Of a stretch of DNA of 64,000 nucleotides, positions 13,201 to 28,200 are shown piece after piece. Source of the stretch: Loripinus fragilis. Taxonomy: Eukaryota; Mollusca; Bivalvia; Lucinida; Lucinidae. The stretch is from contig OZ026520.1 of the NCBI GenBank assembly GCA_964019695.1, positions 90,090,913 through 90,154,912 of the forward strand, read 5' to 3'. Below the pieces are notes generated by a model. That model searched no databases and was not told where the DNA came from. It saw nothing but the letters and a program-made list of their open reading frames with translations. Positions within the stretch are counted from its first letter, which is position 1, and each line of letters begins with the position of its first letter. The translations under genes were made by a program, and so were the position numbers.

Positions 13201-16200
13201 GTGCCAATTTGACATTTTCAAAATATGTCAATGAATTTTACAGAATAGTTACTTTATGCTGTAGTTTATAAAATAGATAACTTTGGAACTGATCTGCACA
13301 TGCCAGTATCCATGGCGACCATTTTAAGACATCTGACTGGGTAAGTTTTAATAACATGTTTTTTTTGCTAAGCAACAGTCAACGTTATTTCCATCAAACT
13401 TTTGGTTATGTTGTTGCATGCGCAACAAGTTAGGCCACATAATGACTACTTTTATGATTATTCAATGTTAACCAACTCTTACATTATAAGAAAAAACCCG
13501 CTATGTTTCTGATGACCTCCATACTAACGTTATTTCAGGGGTACAGAGTTTGATCCCAGCTGGGTCTCTTACTTTCGTGAAGATTGATCATGAAATAGTT
13601 TCTACTGTCATTCTCCTCCTTCCATTGATTCAAGAAGGTTTGTAGTCAGTTATATGCGAATGTATGTGCGTGAAGTACAGGTTAAACACTTTGTCAAGAT
13701 TGCATAGGAAACAAAGTATGTTTAGGGGAACTGACCTTCTCAACATGACCTTAGCTGTTGACTGGGACGTAAAACATCAAGTCAAACCGAAACATTACTA
13801 ACGTTAAGTTACACAGCCTTTCATCGTCCCCTCTTGGGCAGTGCTGGAATCCATCGCATATCAAGTCTAGTGGCAGACAAACATCAGATGACAGGCAGCG
13901 ATATTGAGACACACAGCTTCTGTTACCTAGCAAATGATAAATAAGATATTCTATCATATGACGTTACTGATATTCAATGGATAATGGCATGTCATAAATG
14001 ATGTAATGGCCACACGTTACATAACACTTTCAGCAGGAACAAATAACTTACGTCATAATGACGTCCGTTACAACAATGCAAAATTTCATTGAAATAATTA
14101 AAATTTTAAGACTGCTAAAATCGTGTTTAAAATGTCATATGATGAAAAGAATCTTACACTCATGATCATTTCATATTACATTTATTAAACACGCTTCTCT
14201 GAAGATGTTAATAGCAGCTGTGATATAAGATGACTAAAAAACAAAAGTTTTGTGACAATTGAATTCTCTGTTTCACTTCTACGTTAACCTGAAGGCAGCC
14301 ACAATCAGCAGCTTAATCAACGAGTTTTAGCTTTAACCATGCAATTTGCATATCAACTTTGCATTGCTCTGTACGCTTTTTATATGTGGCATGGCATTGA
14401 AACTTTCAGTGATTATCAATTATGAATAGACTTCACTGTTTTATTTAACAAAAAAATCAAAAATATTTTTGGTATATGCCATTTAAATGTCCTTTAAAGT
14501 TTCATATTTAAACCTGAAGTGGACACCTGTCTTGAAAGAATAAATGTTTAAAAATGGGCGGATCAAGATGTATTGTGTTTGGTCTAACATGTTTACATAA
14601 AAAATAGAACGCATACAATGATTTTAGAAGAGCAGTTGATTATTTTTGAAAATATTGGAAAATTCGGATTTTTTAAAAAATCATAAAAAATCGTTCATAA
14701 GCTAACATTCAGGTTTTTTTTTTCAAGACGGCTAGACGGGTTTGAAATCACCTGTACTTCCATTTGAAAAAAATTAACTGCACTCAAAACCTTCTTTTCT
14801 TCAAAAATTTGATTTTTGCAGTTTTGAACCCAAAAATTGTAAAGTGATAGAAAACTCTTCCATGGCACCACTTATGGCAAATGGGCGGATGCATCTGCTA
14901 CAGCTGACGGTCGGGTGCAAATGTAACATACAGGGATGCTGATAAGATGAAACTGTAATAGACATGCATGCTGATAGTATGCAACTTATAAAGACATGGC
15001 AGCTGGTCAGGTGTAACTGTAACATACATGCCTGATGGTCTGGTGTATCTGTGCTTACCAGCCCGATGAGCATAGGGGACATAACTACTGGTCTGAGGCA
15101 AGTGTAACAGATACAGCTGCTGGTTCAACCCCACAACTACAGATGTGCTTGCAAGTCAGTTGCAATTGTTTCAAACTATCTACTTGTGAGATGCAACTAC
15201 AAAATTCATGCATGCTGGTCGGGTGCAATTGTAACTGGCGTGCCAGGTGGTCGTGTGCAATTGTAACAAGCCTAACAAAGTTTAAAGACATGGATGCCGC
15301 AGCAGGCCTGCTAGCCTGGTGAAGTTGCTACAGACATAACTGCTGGTCCGGAATCTTGGTGTCAGATATATGTGCTGGTCCTGTGCAACTTAATCATACA
15401 TGCGTAATTGTAAATACGTCTGCTGACCCTGTAGCAATAATGACTGGGCTGCTGGTCTGGTGAAAGTATAACAGACATGCCCACTTGCAAGTTACATATT
15501 CAACAGATATGCCTGCTGGTCAAGTGCAACAGTACCTGGTATTCCTGTTTGTGAGGTGCAATTGTAACATACATTATTGCTGGTGCGATGTAACTAACAC
15601 ACGTGCCTGCTGGTCTTGAGTCTCGTTAACAGACATGTATGCTGGTGCAGTCCCACATAATTAAACTAGCGTCATGGTAAGGATGTCTGACGTTATGACC
15701 TGGTGCCAATACATAACTGCTTTTTGGTGAAACTTCAACAAATATGCCTGAGGAGGTTGTATCATTCAATAAGACATGCCTCTTTGGCAATGAAAATCAA
15801 ATAGAAAAGCAACTTGACCAATGCCCCTCCATAAGACTAGAACTGTGAAACATTATCAAGCAATACTGCTGTTATGTTTGTAATGCAACACATTCCTGCT
15901 GATCCAGTACCACGCCATGTAGAGAGCTGCTATGTCGCTGCAGCTGCAACAAATATGTCTGCTGGCCAAGTGCAACTGTCACACACACCACTGCTGTTCC
16001 AACATGCCTACTGGTTGAAAACTGCTGCAAGATGGATGCTTGCTAGACGGTTGCCTCTCAGTCAGCATGCCTGCCAATCTAATGCTGCTTAACCATGTAT
16101 GTACACTGGTGTGGTGCTTCTCTATCTGCCATACCTGCTGGTGTGTTGCCTCACTATCAGCCGTGCCTGCTGGTGTGGTTCCTCATGTTCAGCCAGGTAT

Positions 16201-19200
16201 GCTGGTGCGTTGCCTCACTATAGGCTATGCATGTTGGTGTGGTGCCTAACTATCAGCCATGCCTTCTGGTGTGGTACCTCACTATAGGCCATGCCTGCTG
16301 GACCAATGGCACTGCAACCGACATTTGTTACTAGTCGAGAGCAGATGGAAGAAGGATGGTTACAAGTCTTGTGCTACTTGTACAGAGGTGCCATTACATA
16401 AGACATGTCTGCTGATTTCGTGCCACTCACAGATATGCTTGCTTGTACAGTGCAACACTATCAGACATGCATGCTGGGTTCATTTATTCAGATACGCGTG
16501 TTGGTAAAGTGCTGCTCTATCATGCAAGGTATCTGGTCTGTTACAAATCTATCAGACATGCCTACAGATAAGGTGCCGCTCCCATGGGTTTGTAAAATTG
16601 GTCAGGCTACCACCAATGACGCCGTCTTGAATATATCAATTGCTGAGTGATGAATGAGTAGCATAAAGACACTGGGATGTTACAAGAATGATGTCAGTAA
16701 TTCGAGAATCAGTAAAATAAGCATTTTGCATGCAAATCCCTGGACTTTGTCAGTCTCAGGGTAGATTTTCTTATATTCTTTTAATTAACTGCCATGTCGG
16801 CAGCCATCTTGTCTGCATTCTTATTTTAGGTTTTTATTTGGTTACCAGCTTTGTGTCTTCAATAAGATTCTAACTTCATATCAAACAATTTAAGAAAGAA
16901 AATTCATTTGCGACAAATTATTTCCATGTCACATTTTTTTCGCTTCTAATTAACCTCTATCTTGGATATATCGAAATGCTCAATGATGCCAGAGTGGCAT
17001 CACTAGGATTTGTCAAGGACAATGTATGCAATACCAGAATCAACAAAGAAAAAAGTTTAAAATCAAGTTTCAGGTCCTTCTAAAATTCGCCGAAAGTCTG
17101 CTGGACTATTAACTTTAGTCCATTGAAACGCACATATTTGGGCAAAAATTTATTTCAATATCATTAGCGCTAATTCAGAAAAAATGAAATTGAAAAGTGG
17201 CCACTTAGAACTTGTTTTCGGTGTAGATTGTCTGTAAGGTAAAATAAGAAATAATAAACGAACCATCATACACGCTTATGCTACTTATCACAGCATGAAC
17301 GCACCCCTTTGAGAGGTCATATTCTGTTGCCTAGCAACCGTTACAAAAAGCCTACCAACAAAAATATATTAGATGATTAAATAGATGACATATAACTACA
17401 ATGAAATATCATCTAAATATATGTCCATTATACTTGATTCAAATGTTGTGAGGTCGGGCTCAATTATTTTTCATTGACCCTCGTATAGGACTTTTTGGGT
17501 ATCTCATGAATGCTAAATTAGGACGTGTCTACCTTAGACATATGCAAAAGCTGGAAATGAGGCGTGATTATATTCGAAAGTTACTGTATAGTCCTGTCCC
17601 TTAAAACCTCAGTAAAGATTATTTAATCCTTAAGATTATTTAAAGTAAGTAAGGGAACAAAGATCAGGAATCAATACAATCAAGTACCACACCTGACCCA
17701 GGATACCAATGGGAAAGTGACAAACTCACAGAAGACACCACAAACGAGAGCCAAGAGGTCAGCCCTGTCCCAGCAGGTGAAAATGCCAGTATCAAAGGTC
17801 TGTTTATTGGTGAACATAAGTATAGAGGCAAACAGTGTGGACACAGATCAGACTGCTCCCAGGAACATTCTGCAGACGACAAAATCAGACGACTTGCTGT
17901 TATTTTTGCTTTTAGGTTTGATAAATATTAGTTCAGTATACGGTTAAGAATTTTCTTGAAATGCCCATATGTTTGATTGGCTAAAACAACTACTTAAACT
18001 CTTTAACCAAATTATAAATAAAACCTGGTTTCCCTCGAACCAGGCCCAGATATGAATATTAAAGTTGCCGCCTTTAGAGTACACAAAAGGTCCAATCAGT
18101 AGTACAGTAATTCATTGATATAGTTGAAGGTAACGTATAGATTAAACAGAAAATAAGATAATCATTTAGGGGATAACTGTATTCAAAATTTTCGTTTGGG
18201 GAGATATATTGTAGGATATATGGTCAAAAATTTAGTTTTTCGGCAATGCGTGAGCAGAGCCATAAAACGTGATTTCCTAACGTATATCTGACGATATACC
18301 TCCCCAAATGAAAATTTTGAATATGTTTATCTCCGTTCTAATGTGTTTCAGCAATTCAAACCTTTGTTTACATATACTAACCATAGACAATCAGTGTTTC
18401 AAATATAAATTATTTACATATATTACAAATGTAGGCGATGCCAGCCATATAGACAGATTTTTTAAGTATTTTGACATTGACCTTTAAACCAAAGGTCATT
18501 TCAGCAGTCAAAGTAAGGGACAACAAGGATCAGGAATCGATAGAATCAAGTATCACACCTGTCCCAGGATACCAAATGGGAAAGTTACAAAATCACAATA
18601 AACATCACAAACAAAAGTCAAGAGGTCAGCACTTTCCCTTCAGGTGACCACAAGGCAGCAATGAACAAACGCGAAAGCATGACAAACACAAGATATAAAT
18701 AGCAAAAAAAATATTGTTGACATTTGCACACCTTAGGTAGTCAGCATCTGAAATATGAACCACCTACCATTAATCATGTTAGATAAATTTTCTTTACAAG
18801 CCATCCAACAAGAATTTATTTATTTTGATATTGATCTTGACTTACATTCTGAGACCTTTCTAGCAATCTACACACCATGGGCCATTAGAATAACAAATAA
18901 AAATGAATTTTAAATACTTGTTGTAAAATATTTTATGGGCGCTGTACTAGAGTGAAATCCAAATTATTGTTACGGTCTAAGAGAAACAACTGTACGTACG
19001 AAGGCAAGATTTTCGAACGTGAGTTCTGTCCCTTTGATTTTTCCCAAGGGACATTATAAAAGAATTTAATTTATACATTCCCTTGCACTCCGCTAGGGGC
19101 GCTATCCTTTTTTGGTAAACTTCCAAGTCAAGAACAAAATTTCTAAAAACAGCAAAAAATTTATTAGAAAAATAAACTTTTCTTCGAGAATTTGCGGTCA

Positions 19201-22200
19201 ATTGGACATTTCGGTAGTACAGTAGGTAAGAATTATACCCAGTGCTATTGTTGCTGAACCTATTTTGTTGCACTTAAGTGGGGATATCCAACGTTTGATC
19301 GCAAAGTGCGTTTTCTTTTCAGCCTAGGGTAAGTTTGTACTAAAAGGCGAGAGGACCATGACGTCTGTTCTCTTACTGGGAAGTTCACATATAAACAAAT
19401 TTGAGGCTTTTATTGCTAAACAGTCTAGTGAGAACCCCTTCTGTTTGGAGTGCTCTAGAACAGTTGTTCATTTCCATGGCATATCTGGGGGTAGAATTAC
19501 CAAATTGCATCATGTTCGTGAAATGGAAGATCATGTATGCCTTATTCAGCCCACCAGAATATACATGCAGATTGGGGGGAATGACCTTGACTCTGTTGAT
19601 ATCAGTTATGAATATACAACATCTATTGTGAAAAAAGTAATTTCTGTGTTGGCGGTTTCTGACAAAATATAGTGTCCAAGATGTTGTGATAGGGCAAGTT
19701 TTACCACGTTGTGAAACATGGTATTGTGATGTTGCTGTTTACAATGAAAGAGTCATAACGGCCAAACAGACTTTTAAAACAAGAACTTAGCCAGGTTGAC
19801 AACATACATTATTGGAAATTAAAGGGATTGAAGCATGCAAAAAATTTGTTTAAAGATGGGGTTCATTTGACTGATCAGTCACAGAAAAAATCCTTTGGAA
19901 GTATCTGTGGTGCTATTATACACAAGTTGCACTGTTGAGTGCACACATTGATGATAACTTTACTAATTATATCAATTATGGTGAGTTCCAACAACTGTCA
20001 AATTAACGAAGCCCCAAATTTAATTTGACTAAAAACCAAAGCATTGTTCTGTATTTTTTACAAATTATTCCACACAGGAAAAGCTCCATGCATGCTATAG
20101 TATATCAATAGAAGAATTATAACTAAGATCGGGCTCTTTATATGCATTAAAAGAATTCAATATGATGCACATGTGTTTGGTGACTTGTACAACTGAACAT
20201 TATTTCTGTTTTATAAGAGCATTTGTTATTCAATTTGAGCAATTCTAAGCTTTGTAATTTTACAAAGGTCATGTACATTTGTACTGTCATTGTGTATATA
20301 TCGATAGATATAATAGCACACATATGAATATATTCTCCACAATTTGTGGTTTATATCCATAGATATAATATAAAGCGAATATATTCTCCACAGTTTTGTG
20401 GTTTATATCGATAGATATATTATAAAACTCAATGTAGCTATACTTTTATCATTTTATGGCTTACATCATTATTGTATTTGATTAAAAGCATAATTATACG
20501 CTGTAGTAATTTGGTAGTTTGGTAGGTATGCATTCTTAAAGCTACCATATAATGCTACTAGGGTGGAAGAAATTTGTTGGTTATTGTTTGTCAGGGTTGC
20601 TTACAGTTCTGACAGCCTTTAATCAAAATTCACGCCTTCTTCCATCTCAAAATCTATACTATGTTTCAGTTCTTAACTCATAACAATGCATGTTCATTTA
20701 TCATTGCAGGGATGCCTAATAAAGGCTCAAAAAGGAAGAGTCGAGAAATTTCCACGAATGCCTTGCTGTCCACTGTCCAGAAGTCCCGGAAAGTTTCAGC
20801 AACTAGTACAGAGCAGCTGCCTGAAACTAGTTCTTCCGGAAATTAGCCATCTTATTCTATATCAGATGACACCCTTAATTCTCAGGTGCAGTCGGTTGTT
20901 ACTGCCCTAATACCACAGCTGATCCCAGCAATCACTCAAGGGGTGATTACTTCCATAACATCGATGGGCGTAGTTCCTGGCATCAGCAATGCTACTCAAC
21001 AGCAGCCATCTACGTCTTCTACTGTAACAAACGTTACTTCGTCTGAACTGCAGACCCTGAATGAGGCCCCAGGATCAACAGTGAATTTTAATAGTAATGT
21101 TTCCGCTATCGCATCAGGTAGTGAAGAGTCACATGTATCCAGTTTGGGTGGAAGTAGAGCGGTCAGCATGGCTCGCCCTTTGGATTTGGGAGTTTACCCC
21201 AAAATAAAAGGGAAGATTTAGGCCAATCAGTTCATTGACTTAAATGTTCTCTTGCCCAACAGCAGGCAAGAAAAAATTGAGTTGGTGGACAATGGTGACG
21301 GTGTTCTTACCTGTAAAAAATCAAATTCAGGGAAAATTAGAACCATTGACAGATGGCTGGAGGCATTCCACATTTTTGTGGCTATATATGTTTCCAGCTT
21401 TCCCAATGACACACCAGATCTAATGAGACATGCCACCATTGTTCAGCGGCTCAGTAAACAAGCGGGCGATGAAGCTGCTCTCTTCTACGACGAGAATTTT
21501 CGGCTTTGGCGTCAGGATAACCCAAATGGTTTGCAGCGAGCTACAAAATGAAGCTTTGGCAATGAGTTTTTCTAAAAAACAAAATCATTCCTTTCAAGGT
21601 AAAACAAAGCAAATCCCCAAAAACCCTGCTTTTGCTTCAATAACTCAAATGGTAAATGTCAGCGAACAAACTGCTCTTACGACCACAAATGTCAAAAATG
21701 TGGTGGCCCTCACGGTAAAAAGCTTTGCACAAGAAACATGCAAAACACAATAGAGGTCCTAAACGAACTGGTCAGTCAGCGCCAGCAAGTCGTACATAAA
21801 AAAGTCATTGTTACTCTAGTTCATGTTTCTCAATTGCAACTTTGGTTAAAAGGCTATGACGCTGCTATTTCCAATTTCTTAATAAATGGCTTTCATTTTG
21901 GGTTCAAGATTCCATATTATGGCCAAAGATGCTTTCGAAAATCTAAAAAAATTAACATCTGCTATTCAAAATTTAGCTATTCTAAAACAAAAAATTCAGG
22001 TTGAAATTGATGCAGGGAGTGTTGCTGGCCCATTTAAAGATCCCCCATTTCCTAATTTGCAGGTCAGTCTGCTTGGTCTAGTTTCAAAGAAAGCGGTGGG
22101 TGAATTAAGTCATTCAGCATGTGTCTTCACCTGTAGGGTCATCCATTAATGATGGTATACCTAAAGAGTTTTGTCATGTTCAATACCAAAACATTGACCA

Positions 22201-25200
22201 TGCTGAGGAATTAATGAAAATGTTTGGGAAAAACTGCCTGCTTTCAAAATGTGATATTTAAAATGCATATCAAATTATTCCTATATCACCAGTAGATTAT
22301 GAATTGCAAGCTTTCTGCATAGATGGCCTCTATTACTATTATAAAACTTTAACACAAGGCCTTAGCTACTCTTGCTTACTGTTCAAAATGTTTAGCACCT
22401 CCCTGCAATGGATGATAGAAACAAAACTCTCTATACCTGGTTGTGCACATATTTTGGATGATCTTTTATTTGTTGCCCCCCAGAATACAATAGCTGCTTA
22501 TACCACCTTAATCAATTTCTTGCTCTGCTAGGCTCTCTGGGTGTTCCAATCAAACGTGAAAACACTATGTTGCCTACCACAACATTAACATTTGTTGGCA
22601 TTGAACTAGATTCTGTTTTAATGGAAAAAAAAGATTACCATTTGACAAAGTAGTAAAAACAAGAGGTCTGCTGGAAACATTCAAGCACCGACGTAAAGTG
22701 TCATTGGTTAAATTACAATCACTTATTGGCCTCCTGAATTTCGCTTGCTCTGTAGTTACTCCAGGCCGAACGTTTCTACGTCGTCTTATTGATTTAACTA
22801 TAGGCTTAAAAAGACAAACTCATAGAAAACGTTTAAACAGTGAGGCTAGGGCAGATTTGGAAGCTTGGTCACAATTCATAAAGCACTTTAATGGTAAATC
22901 CATGTTTTTACCCGATGAATGGCTTACTTCTACAGCTTTAGATTTATTTACTGACTCTAGCAATACAGGATATGGAGGTTATTTAGGTAGGGAATGGTTT
23001 GCTGGCACATGGCCAGCTAGCTGTATTCCTTATCATATTACCATTAAAGAGCTTTTTCCAATTGTGATGGCTTTGGAATTATTTGCTGAACAATTACAGA
23101 ATAAATGCATTGTAATTCACACAGACAATATAGCCGTTTCCATATTATCAACAAACAAACTAGCAAGGAAAGCACTTTAATGAAACTAATAAGACGGCTT
23201 TAGTTCAATGTCTGTGGTTTAATATTTGTGCAAAGCTGAAAACATTAAGGGTTCTCTGAACACTTTCTCAGATAAGCTTTCTCGCCAACAGATCACAGAG
23301 TTTCTACGGGACTTTCCACATCAAGACCCAGTACAGATTCCAGTAACAACTTCAACATTGATTCTCTGACGTCATTGGCGAGTGCTTTAGTGGATAAATC
23401 CTTGTCACCAGCCACATATAGAACTTTATACAAACTTTCTAGAGAGACTGTCTCAAAACACACTTAAACCATTCCCAGCATCCTCACATCATGTGATGTT
23501 GTTTGTTGCTCAGTGTTATGATTCCAACCTTGCTGCTTCCATAGTCCTGACATATAGATCTGCATTGAGCTATTTTTTCATAAAATAAAGGGGTTTCCTG
23601 ACCCTACTCAATCTTTTGTGATAACGAAATGCCTCCAAGGATATCAAAAAGAAAGGGCCACTAAGATCAAAGAAAATCCATCACATTAAACATCTTATGT
23701 AAACTCATAGCTTCACTTAAACACACTACCTCTTCGGAGTTTCTTCAAGTAATGTTAAAAGCTATGTATTTGTTAGCATTTCACGCATTTTTACGAATTC
23801 GCGAATTCACATCAAAATCCTCAAGCTCCACCCCAATTCTTTCTTATGATGATGTTACTTTTAAATTAAAAAATTCTTTGGTTCAATATGCATTTGAATT
23901 GAGAATTTCAGGGTACAGACACAGTCAAGGGCGTACATCAATTTTGTTCATAGAACAAAATTGTAATGCTCATATTTGCCTAGTGTTGGCCCTTTGGAAC
24001 TATTTCAAATTAAGAGAACATAAAATGGGACCAATTTTTAGCTTCCCTGACGAATGCGCAGTTTCGAGATTTTTCTTTGTGCAGTAACTTTATCTATCAT
24101 TGCAATGAACAGGTTATGATTCATAGAGGATCTTACATGAGTGCTCATGTTTTATTGAATTTATTAAACGAGTTGGGGAAAAGAGATAAAATGCGAGGCT
24201 TGCCGAGCATTTTATCTCTTTTTCGCAACGAGTTTAATAAATTCAATAATACAAGAGCACGAATGTTAGATTCTATTTATCATATGACAAATACTTTGAA
24301 ATCTCATTTCTGGCGTAAAAACCTTATAATTTTGTCACTATGTACGCAACGTTGTAATGGACGTCATAACGTTTCCCGTAAATCTATAAACCACTAGTGG
24401 TTTACAGATTTTATTGCATAGCGTTATATAACTCCCAGACGCGACGTCATGTGATAAACCCTTTTACAAAGCTCACAGTTTTCGACTACGGCATGCAACA
24501 ACGGCAGCTGCACAAGGGTTATCTGATGATACCATTTCCCGTTTAGGAAGGTGGTCGAGTTCCGCTGTAAAAAAATTATATCCGAATCCCAGTAATGCAT
24601 TTATGAACAAGGTGATATATTTCTGAGCAAAAGTAAGTTTTCATATTACAAACTAACTTACTAGTAAGGGCATGTTTTCTCCTCTTTCCAAGCCAAGGCT
24701 TTTGAGAGGAGGAGCCATGTGATGATATTTCAACACTCTCCTGATTAGGAAAAAATTATCAGGAATGTTTTGATGATGCCTCGAAGGTTTCTGTGTGTAC
24801 ATGTGTCATATATATAACATATAATTATGTCCCTAGCAAAGTCTAACTTGAACTTGCTAAGCCTTTGTAAGGAACGGAGCAATTCATTGGTTTCGAGAGC
24901 TGCTTACTTTGACTCACATGGGGACTTGGGCTTCTGTGAGGATGAAGTAGCAGTTTTTGGATCATTAGATAATTGTCTATCGTATATAACTGCTTGGATC
25001 ATTTTCATTGGGACAAGGGCCTCTGAAGCCACGATCCATGCAGTCTTTAAAATCATTTTGTTGACGGTTCACTAGAACAAAACAAGTTAAGTCATACTTT
25101 ATAAAGGGTGATTTCCCATATAAAGTTAATTCTGCTTATTTCATAAATTCAAAGATGTTTCTTTAACATGACAGACATTATTTTACAGCAGATCTGCTGA

Positions 25201-28200
25201 TAGTCTACATCACAATAAAACATCTGCATGGTTTGGCTTTCCTGGAGACATGGGCTTCGGTTAGCCCAAAACATGTAGCTTTCTTGAATTTCAAAATATA
25301 GTCATATTAAGTGCCAAGTTCATTTTTGATTTACGAAATGTTAGTATTTGGGTTTATAACATATTCATTTAATTGTACAGTACATGTATTTTATTGATTG
25401 TTCTCATTTATATGAGTCGGTACTTTCAAAAAATTGTTTTTATTTTCGATACATCAAATGCTAAAAGATTTCTGGTACCTCGTTTATCTACATATGATTT
25501 CACAACTCCCTCTGCTACCTTACCTCATAGTCTAATCCAAGAAAATAAACTCACTGTAATAATAAAACATACCTTAAATAAAGAGAGGGGGATCCCTTTA
25601 TTCAATGAATAATAATAAACTTCTGCACAGCACAAGAAACACATGGTCATGTCAGAGAATCCGCAAGGCATAATAGTATCTTTTGGATAATTTCTTATTA
25701 TAGTTGGTTATAACCTGTATAGACATTTTAGGTATTAGAATTGGTATTTTTTCTCTTTTCGTTGCAAACCTTGCGTTGATTACTACATATTGTCTCTATC
25801 GAGCACTTTTTAAATTATTGAAACGATCAACTTTTTAACCAAATAACTAGATGACGTACATGCATTACATATTGAAATTCCTTATTTTAAACAAATATAA
25901 ATTGGAAATTCCATCGGACTAACAATACATAACTCTCTTTCTTTTGAAGTGAATTCCATGTTTTAGAGTTATTCTTGCCCAGCCCCAACAGTATAGTTTC
26001 ATCTATAATGTAAATAAATGAGCTGGTATTATTTTTAAACTTGCGATTTTTTTCTAATTTATGAAACATTCCTAGCACCTCATCTTATGGTGTATATACA
26101 ATGTGTATCAGCAATTGTTTGCAAGTAATGTTCTATGCCAATGCATAGATAATAAAATAAAATAAAATGTTATTTGGCATAAATGGTTTAATTTACCACA
26201 ATTCAGCTCATCTTCACCATTTTCACAATGTTTTTCACCATCACATACCAGCCGAATCTCAAGGCAAAAACTGTTCGGACACTTCATGAAATCTCTTGGA
26301 CACTTAAAAGATGCTGAAATACGCAATAAGACCCACTATAAACAAAGTGACTTCAGATCAACGACAGGGACTGTTAGAACTACATTTTTCCATTGCATTT
26401 CATGACTTATCTTTTAAAAAATAATCCATAAATGCACTCTAATGCACTTTCAAATGTAACGCGACGTCTGATTGGATAACGTCATAAATCGGTGACAGTA
26501 TTTCTTTTCACCATTCATTGGCTGAACAATGGCTTAATGCAGCTGGCAAGCGGTTTTATGCAGCTGGCAGCCGCTGACTATAAGAGCAACACACTGCGTT
26601 GTCACAGTTTGTTTGACAAACAAATACCTCTAGTGCATAAGAATGGGGATATACCTCCCAAAATGAAAAGTTTTAATATAGTTATCCACTAATATCCTGA
26701 GTACAGACTGCATCTACTTACTTGTTTCAAATTAAATTCTTGTGTACACTATTATCAGTTGTCTTGTTTGAAATCACTCGGAATACACTATAATTTATCA
26801 CATGACTGCACGTCTTGGAGTGAAATAATGCCATGCAATAAAATCGATACACCACTAGTGCAAATGAGATATCAAAGTAATCTTAATGTCATGTGATAAA
26901 TATAATCTTACATTCGTGCTCCTGTATTATTGATTAAATTAAACTCGTTGGGAAAAAGAGATAAATTGCGAGGCAAGCCTCGCATTTTATCTCTTCCCCC
27001 AACTCGATTAATAAATTCAATAAAACATTAGCAGTTATGTAAGATTCTCTATTTACAGTATTAAAAGTAGTATTTTTGTCATGATGTTAACTGGAGCATT
27101 ATCTCTAAAAGCAAGTGAGTATACAAGGAAATTACACACCCACCGACCATAGACTAACCCAAGGCATCGCGAGTAGGAGAAACAGGACATCAACATCCAC
27201 ACAACATCAATAACACAATTAAAGCGAATCAACCAGTTCTCTCTTCCTCTGCAAGATGATTGCAAAACCAGAAAGAACACTTAATACTGCACCACGAAAC
27301 CAGAACCACACACTCAATACATACAAACATGAGGGAAACAATAAAAATGAACAGCAACAGAACATTTGCTTTAGAACAGCCAGCAGCCATAGAAATCCTG
27401 AGAGAGGCTTAGATTAAAGCTGCATAGTCTGTAACTTTTGATCTCCTAATTTTAAAAATAATGTTTTTATTTTTCAAGAACACAGTAAAAATACTCAAAT
27501 GAGGTAAACGTTTTACCATTTTCGTAAATCTTAACAAGTTATCACTATCAAAACAACTGCATTTATGTTAAAATTCAACGGTCTAGAATTATTGGAGGGA
27601 CGCAAATAATTACCAACAAGAGAAATAAACACCTATTTGATAAGATAATTTACTTTTCAATGCAGTTTTCAGCTGTACTGAACATTTTTATTGTGAAAAC
27701 ATAACTTAATTCTACTTTTACAAATGATTTAAAAAGAAAATAAAAAAATTCGAAAAATTTTCATAGTTACAGAGTATGCAGCTTTAACTTTACTGGACAA
27801 ATATTTGCTCTAGTAGCTGGTATGACCTCCTTGTGCCATTATTACTGCCATAATTTGTCATCACAAAGAGGATCTTACCATAGTGCTGCTGTATTTACGT
27901 TTTTATTAAAATCATTGCGAAAAGGCGATAAAGTGCTCAGCTGAAAATGCGAGGCTTGCCAAGCATTTTATCATTTTTTGCTAAAGTTTAATAAAGTCAA
28001 TATCACATGAGCAGGAATATTAGATTCTATTTATCACATGACATCAAAATTACTTAAAACTCGATTTTTGGTTTGATAACGTTCAGATTTCGAAATATTT
28101 TACGCAACGTTATAATGGGCGTCATTACGTAGTTTACACAATTCGTAAACAACTAGTGGTTAATCAATTTTATTGCATGGCGTTATATCATTCCCAAGCG

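Noticed and set aside
14801..16650. Proteins from open frames in the minisatellite
   Set aside because: Open frames occur on both strands with the same period as the repeat; they reflect sequence composition.
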